Source: an uncultured Muribaculaceae bacterium
GTDB lineage: Bacteria; Bacteroidota; Bacteroidia; Bacteroidales; Muribaculaceae
Direction: 5' to 3'
Assembly (NCBI GenBank): GCA_910587075.1
Contig: CAJUKE010000029.1
Location: forward strand, 1 to 36,137
DNA: 36,137 bases
A model generated the notes under the pieces. It did no database searches. It saw only the letters and a program-made list of their open reading frames with translations, and was not told where the DNA came from. Both the position numbers and the translations under genes were made by a program. Position 1 is the first letter of the stretch. The number at the start of each line of letters is the position of its first letter. Below, one piece after another: positions 1-9,162 of this stretch.

Positions 1-268
1 TGCGGCGCACCGACATGTTTTCAGTAACCTTGTTTACGTCGTTGAGCAGGATGACGCCGACGTTGCTTTCCTCAAGGTTGAGAGCCACGCCTTTTACGCC
101 GTTCTCGAACTCCACCAGCTCGTTGGCGCACACGTTGTCGAGGCCGTAGACGTGGGCAACGCCGTCGCCTACTTCGAGCACTGTGCCGACCTCCTCGAAC
201 GACACGGATTTATTTACAGTCTCGAGCTGCTGTTTTAATATCTGGGAAATCTCGCTTGGATTGTTCAT
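1..268 (-). CDS. atpA: ATP synthase F1 subunit alpha, N-terminal part (cut by window edge)
   Basis: Reading leftward from the ATG at 268-266, the translation begins MNNPSEISQILKQQLE and stays open to base 1. It continues with GTVLEVGDGVAHVYGLDN, the beta-barrel domain that opens the alpha subunit of F1-ATPase. About 89 codons are present; the nucleotide-binding and C-terminal domains lie outside the window. Alpha alternates with beta in the catalytic hexamer and carries the non-catalytic nucleotide sites. The gene starts 10 bases after the delta-subunit gene and is the last ATP synthase gene visible here. In this phylum the gamma gene usually follows, but that cannot be seen. The identity is clear despite truncation. 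Confidence 0.95.
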   Translation of the reverse strand, partial: MNNPSEISQILKQQLETVNKSVSFEEVGTVLEVGDGVAHVYGLDNVCANELVEFENGVKGVALNLEESNVGVILLNDVNKVTENMSVRR

Positions 269-278
269 GGTGTGGGGG

Positions 279-824
279 TTACTTGCTTAGGAGTTTAAGC
301 CGGAGTTGCTTGAGTTCGTTTTTGATGGAGGCGTCGAGGCGCTCGGAGTTGATGCTCACGGTGAAACCGCCGATGAGCGACGGGTCCAGGGCGAAGGTGT
401 ATTCCATTGTGCCGCCGTCGAGATGCTTCGCGATGAGGTCCTTGAGTCGGCGCTCCTCCTCTTTGTCGAGGGGCGCGGCGGCAGTGACTGTCACCAGCGA
501 GATCTTGTTGGCCTTACGGTAGATGTCGCAGTAGGCTATCGCCGCGGCGCGGGCGATGTCGAGGCGCTTGTTGGTTGCCAGAAGCTTCAGGAAGTCGGCC
601 GCGACCTGGTCGTCCTTGGAGGCGTTGGCCGCCGTGGCCAGGAGCGCTTCCTTCTTGTCGTCGTCGATGAAAGGGTTGTCGAGCGTAGCCTGCAGCTCGG
701 GGTTCTCGCGGAAGCTCGCTTCGAGCGTGTTCATCAGGCGGTAAACGTGTTCCGCCTTTCCTCGTTCTGAGGCGAACTCGAAGAGCGCTTTCGCATAGCG
801 TTTCGGAATAAGGCCTTCGTTCAT
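279..824 (-). CDS. atpH: ATP synthase F1 subunit delta
   Basis: This 181-residue protein is the delta (OSCP) subunit, which ties the top of the F1 hexamer to the peripheral b-stalk. It has the expected N-terminal helical bundle, opening with IPKRYAKALFEFASERGK, and a C-terminal part with the family signature (residues about 140-181, containing DPSLIGGFTVSINSERLDAS). Length is normal for the family. It lies between atpF (35 bases upstream) and atpA (10 bases downstream) on the same strand, so it is surely cotranscribed. Nothing unusual was seen. Confidence 0.96.
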   Translation of the reverse strand: MNEGLIPKRYAKALFEFASERGKAEHVYRLMNTLEASFRENPELQATLDNPFIDDDKKEALLATAANASKDDQVAADFLKLLATNKRLDIARAAAIAYCDIYRKANKISLVTVTAAAPLDKEEERRLKDLIAKHLDGGTMEYTFALDPSLIGGFTVSINSERLDASIKNELKQLRLKLLSK

Positions 825-859
825 CTTCTCGTGTGGGGTTGTTTGGCGCCGGTGGCGGA

Positions 860-1357
860 TTAGTTAGTGGTTTCGATTTCGTCGAGGATGGAGTTCACGA
901 GGCGTTTCTGGGCCTGGGTGTCCTTCATCTGGTCGCGGGTAACGCGGTCGGCGATTTCAAGCGCCACCTGGCTTACCTGGTCGCGGAGGTTTTTCTCGGC
1001 CTCGCGGCGGCTCTGCTCGATGGATACCTTGGCGGCGTCCATAACCTTCTGCGCCTCCACCTTGGCCTCGTCGTGGGCCTGCTCGATAATCTGGGCTTTC
1101 ATCTTGTTGGCCTCGGCGATGATGTCGGCCTGCTGGTGGCGCGCCTTGGCGATTTCCTTTCGGGCCTCTTCCTGGGCGTTGTCGAGCTGTTCCTTGGCGT
1201 TCTGGGCGTATTCCACACCTTTGTCGATAAGGTCGGCGCGGCCGTCGATTCCTTTGATGATCGCGGGCCAGGCAAACTTCCACAGGAGGAAGAAAAGGAT
1301 GAGGAACGATACGAACATCCATATCGTAAGGCCGAAGTCAACTTTGAAAAGTTCCAT
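860..1357 (-). CDS. atpF: ATP synthase Fo subunit b
   Basis: This 165-residue protein has one N-terminal membrane segment (about residues 10-30, TIWMFVSFLILFFLLWKFAW). A long charged, alanine-rich helix follows to the C terminus and forms the peripheral stalk coiled coil. It anchors the F1 head through delta. The gene is separated from upstream atpE by an unusually long, hairpin-rich spacer of about 195 bases and is followed closely by atpH. Size and layout are those of a bacterial b subunit; I see no second b-like gene. Confidence 0.96.
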   Translation of the reverse strand: MELFKVDFGLTIWMFVSFLILFFLLWKFAWPAIIKGIDGRADLIDKGVEYAQNAKEQLDNAQEEARKEIAKARHQQADIIAEANKMKAQIIEQAHDEAKVEAQKVMDAAKVSIEQSRREAEKNLRDQVSQVALEIADRVTRDQMKDTQAQKRLVNSILDEIETTN

Positions 1358-1470
1358 AGAATCTCAGCTTTTGACGGCCTCCCGGGGTGGGTGAGCCGTA
1401 AGGTGTTTTTTTAGAGAGGTGTTGGCGTGTGGGTGTGAAGTGGTTGTAAAAAGTCGCTTTTTTGGAGCGG

Positions 1471-1548
1471 CGCCCCTTTCGGGGCGGTGCCGCGGCAGTG
1501 CCGCGCCGGGTTTCCGGCGACGGTGAGTGCCGCGGCTCCGCTCGCGGC
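1471..1548 (-). promoter_or_regulatory. Array of three GC-rich hairpins between atpE and atpF
   Basis: Just downstream of the atpE stop codon the transcript can fold three consecutive hairpins: GCCGCG/CGCGGC (1529-1534 with 1543-1548), CGCCGG/CCGGCG with a 4-base loop (1504-1509 with 1514-1519), and CGCCCC/GGGGCG with a GAAA loop on the mRNA (1471-1476 with 1481-1486). A short A/T stretch follows at about 1447-1463. This looks like a processing, stabilising or partial-termination element in the middle of the operon. It could raise atpE output relative to atpF, since the c subunit is needed in many more copies. The hairpins are seen directly; the function is inference. Confidence 0.5.
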
Positions 1549-1552
1549 GGAC

Positions 1553-1798
1553 TTATACGAAGAGGGCCAGGATGCAGACGATGACCGCGAAGAGGGCCAC
1601 ACCTTCGATAAGGGCGGCGATCACAATCATGTTGGAGCGGATGTCGCCGGCAGCTTCGGGCTGGCGGGCGATGGCCTCCATAGCCGATGCGCCGATTTTG
1701 CCGATGCCGATACCGGCACCGATGGCTGCGATGGCGGCACCGACGGAGGCACCGAGACCTAAGAGAGCTTCAACTGCTGCTAAAATCATTGCTAACAT
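1553..1798 (-). CDS. atpE: ATP synthase Fo subunit c
   Basis: This 81-residue hairpin protein has two membrane helices joined by the polar loop Arg-Gln-Pro (residues 45-47). Helix 1 carries the glycine-rich packing motif GAGIGIGKIG, and helix 2 carries the ion-binding carboxylate Glu65 (ALIEGVALF). It forms the rotating c-ring of Fo. Around Glu65 I do not see the Gln plus Ser set typical of sodium-binding rings, so proton coupling is more likely. It sits between atpB, 60 bases upstream, and the hairpin-rich spacer before atpF. Confidence 0.97.
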   Translation of the reverse strand: MLAMILAAVEALLGLGASVGAAIAAIGAGIGIGKIGASAMEAIARQPEAAGDIRSNMIVIAALIEGVALFAVIVCILALFV

Positions 1799-1858
1799 AA
1801 CGGTTGGTTTTTATGAGGTTTGAATATATTTCGTTGTTGGGGTTGTGTTTGAAGTTGT

Positions 1859-2998
1859 TCAGGCTTTGGCGGGTTCGGCGTGGTGGGCGTCCTCCTTGCC
1901 GTGGCCGTGGCCGTCCTCCTGCGCGAGGGCTATGAAGATGGTGGAGAGCATGGTGAACACATAGGCCTGGATGAAGCTGACCAACACGTCGATCAGGAGC
2001 ATGAACACCGAGAATGCCACCGAAATCACCGCGGTGCCGGAGGCTACGGCGTAGCCCATGGCTGCGAAGATGAAGATGAGCATCGTCAGAATCAGCACGA
2101 TCATGTGGCCACCCATCATATTGGCGAACAGACGCACCGTGAGGGCCGCGGGTTTGGTGAAGATACCGAAAATCTCGATCACCTGCATGATCGGCAGCGG
2201 GAACTTGAGCCACAGGGGCACGTCGGGCCAGAAGATTTCCTTCCAGTAGTGCTTGGTGCCGAAGAGGTTGGTGATGAAGAAAGTGAAGAGGGCCAGCACG
2301 AGGGTGATCGCTATGTTGCCGGTGACGTTGGCGCCGCCGGGGAACACCACGATGAGCCCCAAGAGGTTCATAAAGAAGATGAAGAAGAATACCGTGAGCA
2401 GGTAGGGGGCGAACTTCGGCGACTTATCCTTGAGGGTCGACTTGATTACGCCGTTGTAGATGAACTCAACGAGTGCCTCCATCGCGCCGGTGAGGCCGCG
2501 GGGTGCCTTGTAGGGGTTCTTCTTATCCCATTTCGCCAGGCGGAAAAGGAGCAGGAGCACCAGGAGGCAGGCGATCATCAGGGCGCACACGTTCTTGGTG
2601 ATGGAGATGTCGAAGGGCTTGATTTCCTTGCCGTCGACCATCTCTACAACCTTGCCTTTGAATTCCCCTTCGTCGGCGAGCTTGAAGGTGGCGTCACCGT
2701 CGGTGTAGACGGCTCCGTGCTCCAGGCGCGACGATGAGAAGATGTGGGCGCCGTCGGTGCCGAACACGATCACGGGGAGGGGTATGCGCTTGTGGTGGTT
2801 GAAGGGCACTTCCCAGCCGTAGCCGTCGCCGAGGTGCTCGAATATGATTTCCTTGAGGTCGGGCTTCTCTTCGGAAGCCTCCTCGCGGGTTTTGTCGAGA
2901 GCCTGTTCGACATCCTGTTCAGCCTGCTGCCCGACAGGTTCGGCCGCCATGGGGAGCCATGTCGCGAGCAGGGCGAATATCAAAAGGAGTTTCTTCAT
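1859..2998 (-). CDS. atpB: ATP synthase Fo subunit a, with long N-terminal domain
   Basis: This 379-residue protein is the proton-channel a subunit. It begins with a hydrophobic leader (residues 1-19), then a roughly 110-residue soluble region rich in charge, then the membrane part from about residue 135. The essential arginine is Arg289 in LTVRLFANMMGGH, which faces the c-ring carboxylate. The long N-terminal extension is usual in Bacteroidetes but absent from the Escherichia coli protein. The C terminus is histidine-rich (GHGHGKEDAHH). It lies 64 bases after atpC; the small accessory gene sometimes found at this spot in related operons is not seen. Confidence 0.96.
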   Translation of the reverse strand: MKKLLLIFALLATWLPMAAEPVGQQAEQDVEQALDKTREEASEEKPDLKEIIFEHLGDGYGWEVPFNHHKRIPLPVIVFGTDGAHIFSSSRLEHGAVYTDGDATFKLADEGEFKGKVVEMVDGKEIKPFDISITKNVCALMIACLLVLLLLFRLAKWDKKNPYKAPRGLTGAMEALVEFIYNGVIKSTLKDKSPKFAPYLLTVFFFIFFMNLLGLIVVFPGGANVTGNIAITLVLALFTFFITNLFGTKHYWKEIFWPDVPLWLKFPLPIMQVIEIFGIFTKPAALTVRLFANMMGGHMIVLILTMLIFIFAAMGYAVASGTAVISVAFSVFMLLIDVLVSFIQAYVFTMLSTIFIALAQEDGHGHGKEDAHHAEPAKA

Positions 2999-3062
2999 TC
3001 TCAGGCGCTTTATGGATGGGTTTTAATCGCTTTTATTTTGATTGGTTCTCCCGGGAGGGGGT

Positions 3063-3302
3063 TCAGTAGACGCACACGGAAACCACGTCGTTGTCGATGT
3101 CGGCTATGCCACCCTCGACCTCCACTTCCCTGCGGGCGCCGTCGGCAGCCTCGGTGTAGCTGATTTTCCCCTTGGTGAGGGTAGATACCAGCGAAGCGTG
3201 GCGGGGCAGGACTGTGAACAGCCCCATTTCGCCGGGGAGTGTGACCGAGCGCGTCTCCCCTTCGAAGAGGATTTTCTCGGCAGATATGATTTTCAGTGTC
3301 AT
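3063..3302 (-). CDS. atpC: ATP synthase F1 subunit epsilon, short form
   Basis: This 79-residue protein contains only the N-terminal beta-sandwich of epsilon, including the conserved LPGEMGLFTVLPRHA segment (about residues 22-36). The C-terminal helical pair that inhibits the enzyme in many bacteria is missing. That short form is normal for Bacteroidetes, so this is not a truncation. Epsilon couples the gamma shaft to the c-ring. The gene follows atpD by 74 bases, and atpD-atpC-atpB is the expected order for this phylum. Confidence 0.94.
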   Translation of the reverse strand: MTLKIISAEKILFEGETRSVTLPGEMGLFTVLPRHASLVSTLTKGKISYTEAADGARREVEVEGGIADIDNDVVSVCVY

Positions 3303-3376
3303 TGCTTAACGCTCTGTAGTGGTTTTGTTTGTGATGGTTGACCTGTATTCCCGGTGGGAGGGGTTGCCGCCTGGGC

Positions 3377-4879
<1,503 letters not shown>

Positions 4880-4977
4880 TTTATGGAGTGATTTTATGTT
4901 TTATGCTTTTGGGAGGCTGACTGCCGGGAAAGCTCGTCGGCCCGGTTTGTTTAAGGTTTCTGAAGTAGGCTTTAGGC

Positions 4978-6078
4978 TCAGTTGGCGCCGAAATACCATC
5001 CCTGGATCACGATGATCACCATCAGCACCAGGTTGAAGAGGTTGATGGGGAGGAGGTATTTCCACTCCAGTGTGAGGAGCTGGTCGATGCGGAGACGGGG
5101 GTAGGTCCACTTGAACCAGATGATGATGAACGACAGGAGGATGGCCTTGCCGATAAACCATACTACGGAGGGAATGTAGCCCATGATTTCGTTGAAGCCG
5201 TCCCATCCGGCCACGCGGAAGGGCATCCAGCCGCCGAAGAACATCAGGGTTGCCACGCCGGATACGATGAACAGGTTGAGGTATTCGGCCAGGTAGAAGA
5301 AACCGAAGTGAATGCCGGAGTACTCGGTGTGGTAGCCGGCGGTGAGCTCGCTCTCAGCCTCGGGAAGGTCGAACGGGCCGCGGTTGGTTTCGGCGGTGCC
5401 GGCGATCATATAGATTACGAAGGCTATGATGGCGGGGATGTGGGCCTTGAAGATGAACCAGCCGTCGGCCTGGGCCTCGACGATGCCGACGATGTCCATG
5501 GTGCCGGCGAAGGCTACCATCGTGAGGATCGACAGCCCGACAGAGAGCTCGTAGCTGACCATCTGGGCGCCGGAACGAAGGGCGCCGATGAGGGTGAACT
5601 TGTTGTTGGACGACCAACCTGCCAGCAGAATGCCGAGCACGCCGATCGAGGAACAGGCGATCAGGAAGAAGATGCCGATGTTGAAGTTGATGAGCTGCAG
5701 CCCGTTGCCCCAGGGGAGCACGGCGAAGCAGAGCATCGAGGCGATGATCACCAGGTAGGGGGCCAGAGCGAAGAGGAACTTGTCGATATGTTTCAGGGAA
5801 ATCAGCTCCTTGATAAGGATTTTGAACATATCGGCGCAGCTCTGCAATATGCCCCAGGGGCCTACGCGGTTGGGGCCGAGGCGGCACTGGAAGTAGGCGC
5901 AGATCTTACGCTCGTAGAGGATGTAGAAAAGCGCCAGCACCGAGTAGGTCAGCAGCAGGATAAGGCCGACCAGCACGCATTCGATCGTGGTAGAGAGCCA
6001 CGAGGGGAGCACGCTGTTGAGCGCCCCGTCGAACCATTGCGCGAATGAGTTGAAGTTGTCTATCGTGTAGTTACTCAT
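4978..6078 (-). CDS. nuoH: NADH-quinone oxidoreductase subunit H
   Basis: This 366-residue polytopic membrane protein is the NuoH/ND1 subunit of complex I, which forms much of the quinone chamber next to NuoB and NuoD. Diagnostic stretches are ERKICAYFQCRLGPNRVGPWG (about residues 75-95), ETNRGPFDLPEAESELTAGYHTEYSG (about 230-255) and the C-terminal FKWTYPRLRIDQLL. The gene lies 60 bases after nuoCD. In the Bacteroides arrangement nuoI, J, K, L, M and N would follow, but here the next gene is atpD. Confidence 0.97.
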   Translation of the reverse strand: MSNYTIDNFNSFAQWFDGALNSVLPSWLSTTIECVLVGLILLLTYSVLALFYILYERKICAYFQCRLGPNRVGPWGILQSCADMFKILIKELISLKHIDKFLFALAPYLVIIASMLCFAVLPWGNGLQLINFNIGIFFLIACSSIGVLGILLAGWSSNNKFTLIGALRSGAQMVSYELSVGLSILTMVAFAGTMDIVGIVEAQADGWFIFKAHIPAIIAFVIYMIAGTAETNRGPFDLPEAESELTAGYHTEYSGIHFGFFYLAEYLNLFIVSGVATLMFFGGWMPFRVAGWDGFNEIMGYIPSVVWFIGKAILLSFIIIWFKWTYPRLRIDQLLTLEWKYLLPINLFNLVLMVIIVIQGWYFGAN

Positions 6079-6138
6079 CTTGTTTCAGTGAGCTATGATT
6101 GGTTTTGATGTGTTGAGTGGCTTGTTGCGGCCCGCGGG

Positions 6139-7770
6139 TCAGCGGTCCATGTCGGGCACGATGTAGTCCATCGAGCCTCCGATAGTGATGAGGTCGGCGA
6201 TTTTCTGGCCCGAGGTGATGTGGTCGACAACGGCGGCCGCGGGGAGCGACGGGGTCGCGAGCTTCAGGCGGAAAGGCTTGGTGGAGCCGTCGCTTTCGAG
6301 GTATACGCCGAAGAGGCCGCGGCACCCTTCGACCACCTGGAACCAGTGGCCCTGGGGGAGTTTGAGCACTTTGGGAACCTTGGCGCAGATTTCACCTTCG
6401 TCGGGGAGCATCTCCAGGAGCTGCTCAAGGATGGCGGCGCTCTGCTCGATCTCTTCGAGGCGGTTCTTGAAGCGGGCCATGGAGTCGCCCTCCTCGCGCA
6501 CTACCTGCTCGAACTTGAGTTCGGGGTATACGGCGTAGGGGTGGGTCTTGCGCACGTCGCACGCCCAGCCGGAGGCGCGGCCCGAGGGGCCGGTGATGGC
6601 GTAGGAGATGGCGTCCTCGCGGGTCAGCACGCCGACGCCCTCCAGACGGTTCTTGGCGATGACGTTGCCGGTGAATATCTTGTTGTATTCCTTGACGTTG
6701 CCGGGGATGGTGTCGAGCAGTGCGCGGATGTCCTTCTTCAGGTCGGGGTCGGGTTCGGCCATCACGCCGCCGATCACGTCGTAGTTGAAGGTCATGCGGG
6801 CGCCGCAGGTCTTCTCCATGATGTCGAGAATCTGCTCGCGTACGCGCAGGGTGTAGAAGAGCATCGTGGTGGCGCCGAGGTCCATGCAGAAGGTGCCGAT
6901 GAAGAGGCAGTGGGAGGCGATACGCGACAGCTCGTCGAAAATGACGCGGAGAATCTGGGCGCGGCGGGGAGCCTCGATACCGGCGGCCTTCTCGATGCAG
7001 AGGCAGAGGCCGTGGTGGTAGTTGTGGGCCGAGAAGTAGTCGAGACGGTCCATGAAGTGGAGCGTCTGCATATATGAGAGGTCCTCGCAGAGTTTTTCGA
7101 CGCCGCGGTGGATGTAGCCCATGTAGACGTCGATTTTCTTGATGGTCTCGCCGTCGATGGCCGTGCGGAAACGGAGCACGCCGTGGGTCGCGGGGTGCTG
7201 CGGGCCGATGTTCACCACGAAGTCGTTCTCGTTGAACACGCGCACCTCCTCCTTGTGGAGCTTGCCGTCGGCGTCGCGGGTCCAGGTGTCGGTGAAGTCG
7301 CTCTGGCGCTCGTTGTCGGTTGTCGGCGGGTTGAGCGCGGGGTCGGCGTCGTAGTCCTTGCGCAGGGGGAATCCCTTCCAGTCGATGCTGAGGAAGAGGC
7401 GGCGCATATCGGGGTTACCGGCGAAGATGATGCCGTAGAAGTCATAGACCTCGCGTTCGTAGATTCCGGCGATGCGGTACAGGTCGGCGATGGAGGTCAG
7501 GCAGGGTTGGTCGCGGTTTTCGGTCGATACCTTTATGGAGACGAACTCCTTTGTGGCGGTAGAGGTAAGGTAGTAGACGCATCCGAGCGAGGTTACCCAG
7601 TCCATGCCCACGATGGTCACGAGGTAATCGAAGGGGTTTTCGGCGTCGTCGCGGAGCGACTTGACCAGATCGTGGAGCTTGTTGTCGGGAATTTCGACCA
7701 GCAGAATCTCCCCTTCGGTGAATTTCGCTTCGGGGAAGGCTTTTGCAATCTTTTCCTGCAGGTTGGCCAT
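6139..7770 (-). CDS. nuoCD: NADH-quinone oxidoreductase subunit C/D fusion
   Basis: This 543-residue protein fuses the 30-kDa (NuoC) and 49-kDa (NuoD) subunits of complex I. The NuoC part covers about residues 1-160 and contains the family signature REVYDFYGIIFAGNPDMRRL. The NuoD part starts near residue 180 with NIGPQHPATHGVLRF and runs to the C terminus, ending GGSMDYIVPDMDR as expected. NuoD contributes to the quinone site beside NuoB. The fusion is common in Bacteroidetes and in enterobacteria. Genes nuoE, F and G, the NADH-oxidising arm, are absent here, as in other Bacteroidetes complex I operons. Confidence 0.97.
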   Translation of the reverse strand: MANLQEKIAKAFPEAKFTEGEILLVEIPDNKLHDLVKSLRDDAENPFDYLVTIVGMDWVTSLGCVYYLTSTATKEFVSIKVSTENRDQPCLTSIADLYRIAGIYEREVYDFYGIIFAGNPDMRRLFLSIDWKGFPLRKDYDADPALNPPTTDNERQSDFTDTWTRDADGKLHKEEVRVFNENDFVVNIGPQHPATHGVLRFRTAIDGETIKKIDVYMGYIHRGVEKLCEDLSYMQTLHFMDRLDYFSAHNYHHGLCLCIEKAAGIEAPRRAQILRVIFDELSRIASHCLFIGTFCMDLGATTMLFYTLRVREQILDIMEKTCGARMTFNYDVIGGVMAEPDPDLKKDIRALLDTIPGNVKEYNKIFTGNVIAKNRLEGVGVLTREDAISYAITGPSGRASGWACDVRKTHPYAVYPELKFEQVVREEGDSMARFKNRLEEIEQSAAILEQLLEMLPDEGEICAKVPKVLKLPQGHWFQVVEGCRGLFGVYLESDGSTKPFRLKLATPSLPAAAVVDHITSGQKIADLITIGGSMDYIVPDMDR

Positions 7771-7842
7771 ATTATGGTTTTGAGAGTTTTAAAACTTAGT
7801 TATCGGCTTGAAAGCGGTGTTGTGCGGGGTGGGAGAGGGGAC

Positions 7843-8460
7843 TCAGTCGTTACCTTCGAGTTTCTCAGCCTGCTCGAAGAATTCCTTGCGGCTCTGCTGG
7901 CGGTTGACGCCTCCGAAGAAGCGCTCCACCTTGATCTTGCGGGAGAGCTGCATGATGCCGTAAATCATGGCCTCGGGGCGGGGAGGGCATCCGGGCACGA
8001 ACACGTCGACGGGCACGATGTCCTCTATACCCTTGGCGACGTGGTACGACTTGCGGAAGGGGCCGCCGGAGATGGCGCATCCGCCGCAGGCGATCACGTA
8101 TTTAGGTTCGGCGAGCTGGTCGTAGAGGCGCTTGAACACGGGCACCATGCGGTTCACGATCGTGCCGGCGACCATCATGAAGTCGGCCTGGCGGGGCGAG
8201 GCGCGGGCCACTTCCCAGCCGAAACGCGCCATGTCGAAGCGCGCGGCCCCGAGCGACACGAACTCAATGCCGCAGCAACTGGTGGCGAAGGTGAGGGGCC
8301 ACAGCGAGTTAGACCGCCCCCAGTTGATAAGTTTGTCGAGCGAGCCCACGAGGACGTTGACGCCCGCTTCCTGAAGCTCCTTGACGAGGTTTTCGATGTA
8401 TTCGTTGTCCTTCCACGCCTCGTAGGGCATGGACTTGGTGGTTACTTCTTTCATTTCCAT
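7843..8460 (-). CDS. nuoB: NADH-quinone oxidoreductase subunit B
   Basis: This 205-residue subunit carries the terminal N2 [4Fe-4S] cluster of complex I. The ligand cysteines are visible as the adjacent pair Cys62-Cys63 (ATSCCGIEF), Cys128 (CGGCAISGGPF) and Cys158 (VPGCPPRPEA). Two start codons are possible. The ATG at 8460 gives a 10-base overlap with nuoA. The ATG at 8454, two codons later, forms an ATGA overlap with the nuoA stop and may be the true coupled start. It is 72 bases upstream of nuoCD. Confidence 0.96.
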   Translation of the reverse strand: MEMKEVTTKSMPYEAWKDNEYIENLVKELQEAGVNVLVGSLDKLINWGRSNSLWPLTFATSCCGIEFVSLGAARFDMARFGWEVARASPRQADFMMVAGTIVNRMVPVFKRLYDQLAEPKYVIACGGCAISGGPFRKSYHVAKGIEDIVPVDVFVPGCPPRPEAMIYGIMQLSRKIKVERFFGGVNRQQSRKEFFEQAEKLEGND

Positions 8461-8828
8461 TCAAGGGCTCCTTTCCGCCAGGCATAAGCGAGCCCGAGCA
8501 CTAAGATTCCGAAAAATACAGCGACGCTGAGCACACCGTCCCAGCCGAGCCCTTGCAGCTTCACTGCCCAGGGGAAGAGGAAAACGGTCTCAACGTCGAA
8601 CATGAGGAAGAGGATCGCGAAGAGGTAGTATCCCACGCTGAAGCGGGTCATTGACGCGCCGCGTGTAGGGATGCCGCACTCGTAGGCCTCACCTTTCTGA
8701 GGGTTGAAGGAGCGGGGCGAGATCAGCCCGGCCAGCCACAGGGCGATTGCCACAAGGCCGGCACCTGTGAGGAGGGCGACTATGGCGAACACTGCGGCAT
8801 CGATACCAAAGATTCCTAAAGAGATCAT
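8451..8828 (-). CDS. nuoA: NADH-quinone oxidoreductase subunit A
   Basis: This 125-residue membrane protein has three hydrophobic segments (about residues 10-35, 65-85 and 95-115). It has the conserved NuoA/ND3 loop YECGIPTRGASMTRFSVGYY and the following FLMFDVETVFLFPWA, which contain the conserved acidic residues of the family. It is the first gene of the nuo-atp block. A -7 promoter element lies about 165 bases upstream and the gene overlaps nuoB, so it sets the start of the transcription unit. Confidence 0.96.
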   Translation of the reverse strand: MISLGIFGIDAAVFAIVALLTGAGLVAIALWLAGLISPRSFNPQKGEAYECGIPTRGASMTRFSVGYYLFAILFLMFDVETVFLFPWAVKLQGLGWDGVLSVAVFFGILVLGLAYAWRKGALEWK

Positions 8829-8993
8829 GTATGTTTATGCAAGAGTGGTTTTTTATGGTTGGTTCTCAGCGTGCGGGGCCGGCCTCGGCCGGCTTCGCGA
8901 AAATGGATAAAAGGCGCTCGCAAACAAGTGAGTGCCAAAAGGATAACGGCGTTATGCCCCCTGATTCGTGGCATAACCTACCCATTTTCAGGG

Positions 8994-9021
8994 CAAAGGT
9001 AACAAAAAAATGCCAATCAAA
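8994..9021 (-). promoter_or_regulatory. Bacteroidetes-type promoter of the nuo(-atp) block
   Basis: On the minus strand TACCTTTG at 9001-8994 matches the -7 consensus TAnnTTTG exactly. A TTTG at 9021-9018 could serve as the upstream box, although the 16-base gap is shorter than the usual 19-21. Transcription would begin near 8987, leaving a leader of about 160 bases before nuoA. Confidence 0.7.
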
Positions 9022-9055
9022 TGTTAAAAATCAATACCAATTTCACCCGCTGTTG

Positions 9056-9084
9056 ATAAAAAAGTCGGCGCCCCGGCCGGGGCG
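9056..9084 (-). terminator. Intrinsic terminator of the RiPP-like operon
   Basis: A perfect 16-base palindrome CGCCCCGGCCGGGGCG at 9069-9084 lies about 80 bases past the stop codon of the ABC exporter. On the minus strand it is followed within a few bases by a run of six T (CGACTTTTTT). This is a standard rho-independent layout, and it separates the accessory operon from the nuo promoter. Confidence 0.75.
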
Positions 9085-9162
9085 ACCCCTATCCCGCCGC
9101 CTTTCACCCCCTTGCTGACCGCCCCGGGCGGGATGTTTGCCCACGATCTCTGTCGCGTTATC

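Larger units (their letters stand above)
8829..9162. other. Spacer between nuoA and the RiPP-like operon: long nuo leader plus terminator
   Basis: No gene is seen in this 334-base stretch. Its left half (8829 to about 8988) is the predicted 5-prime leader of the nuo transcript. That leader contains a hairpin GCCGGC-CTCG-GCCGGC at 8878-8893. The nuo promoter is near 8994-9021. The right half holds the terminator of the leftward accessory operon at 9056-9084 and about 78 bases of trailer with no recognisable feature. Confidence 0.7.
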
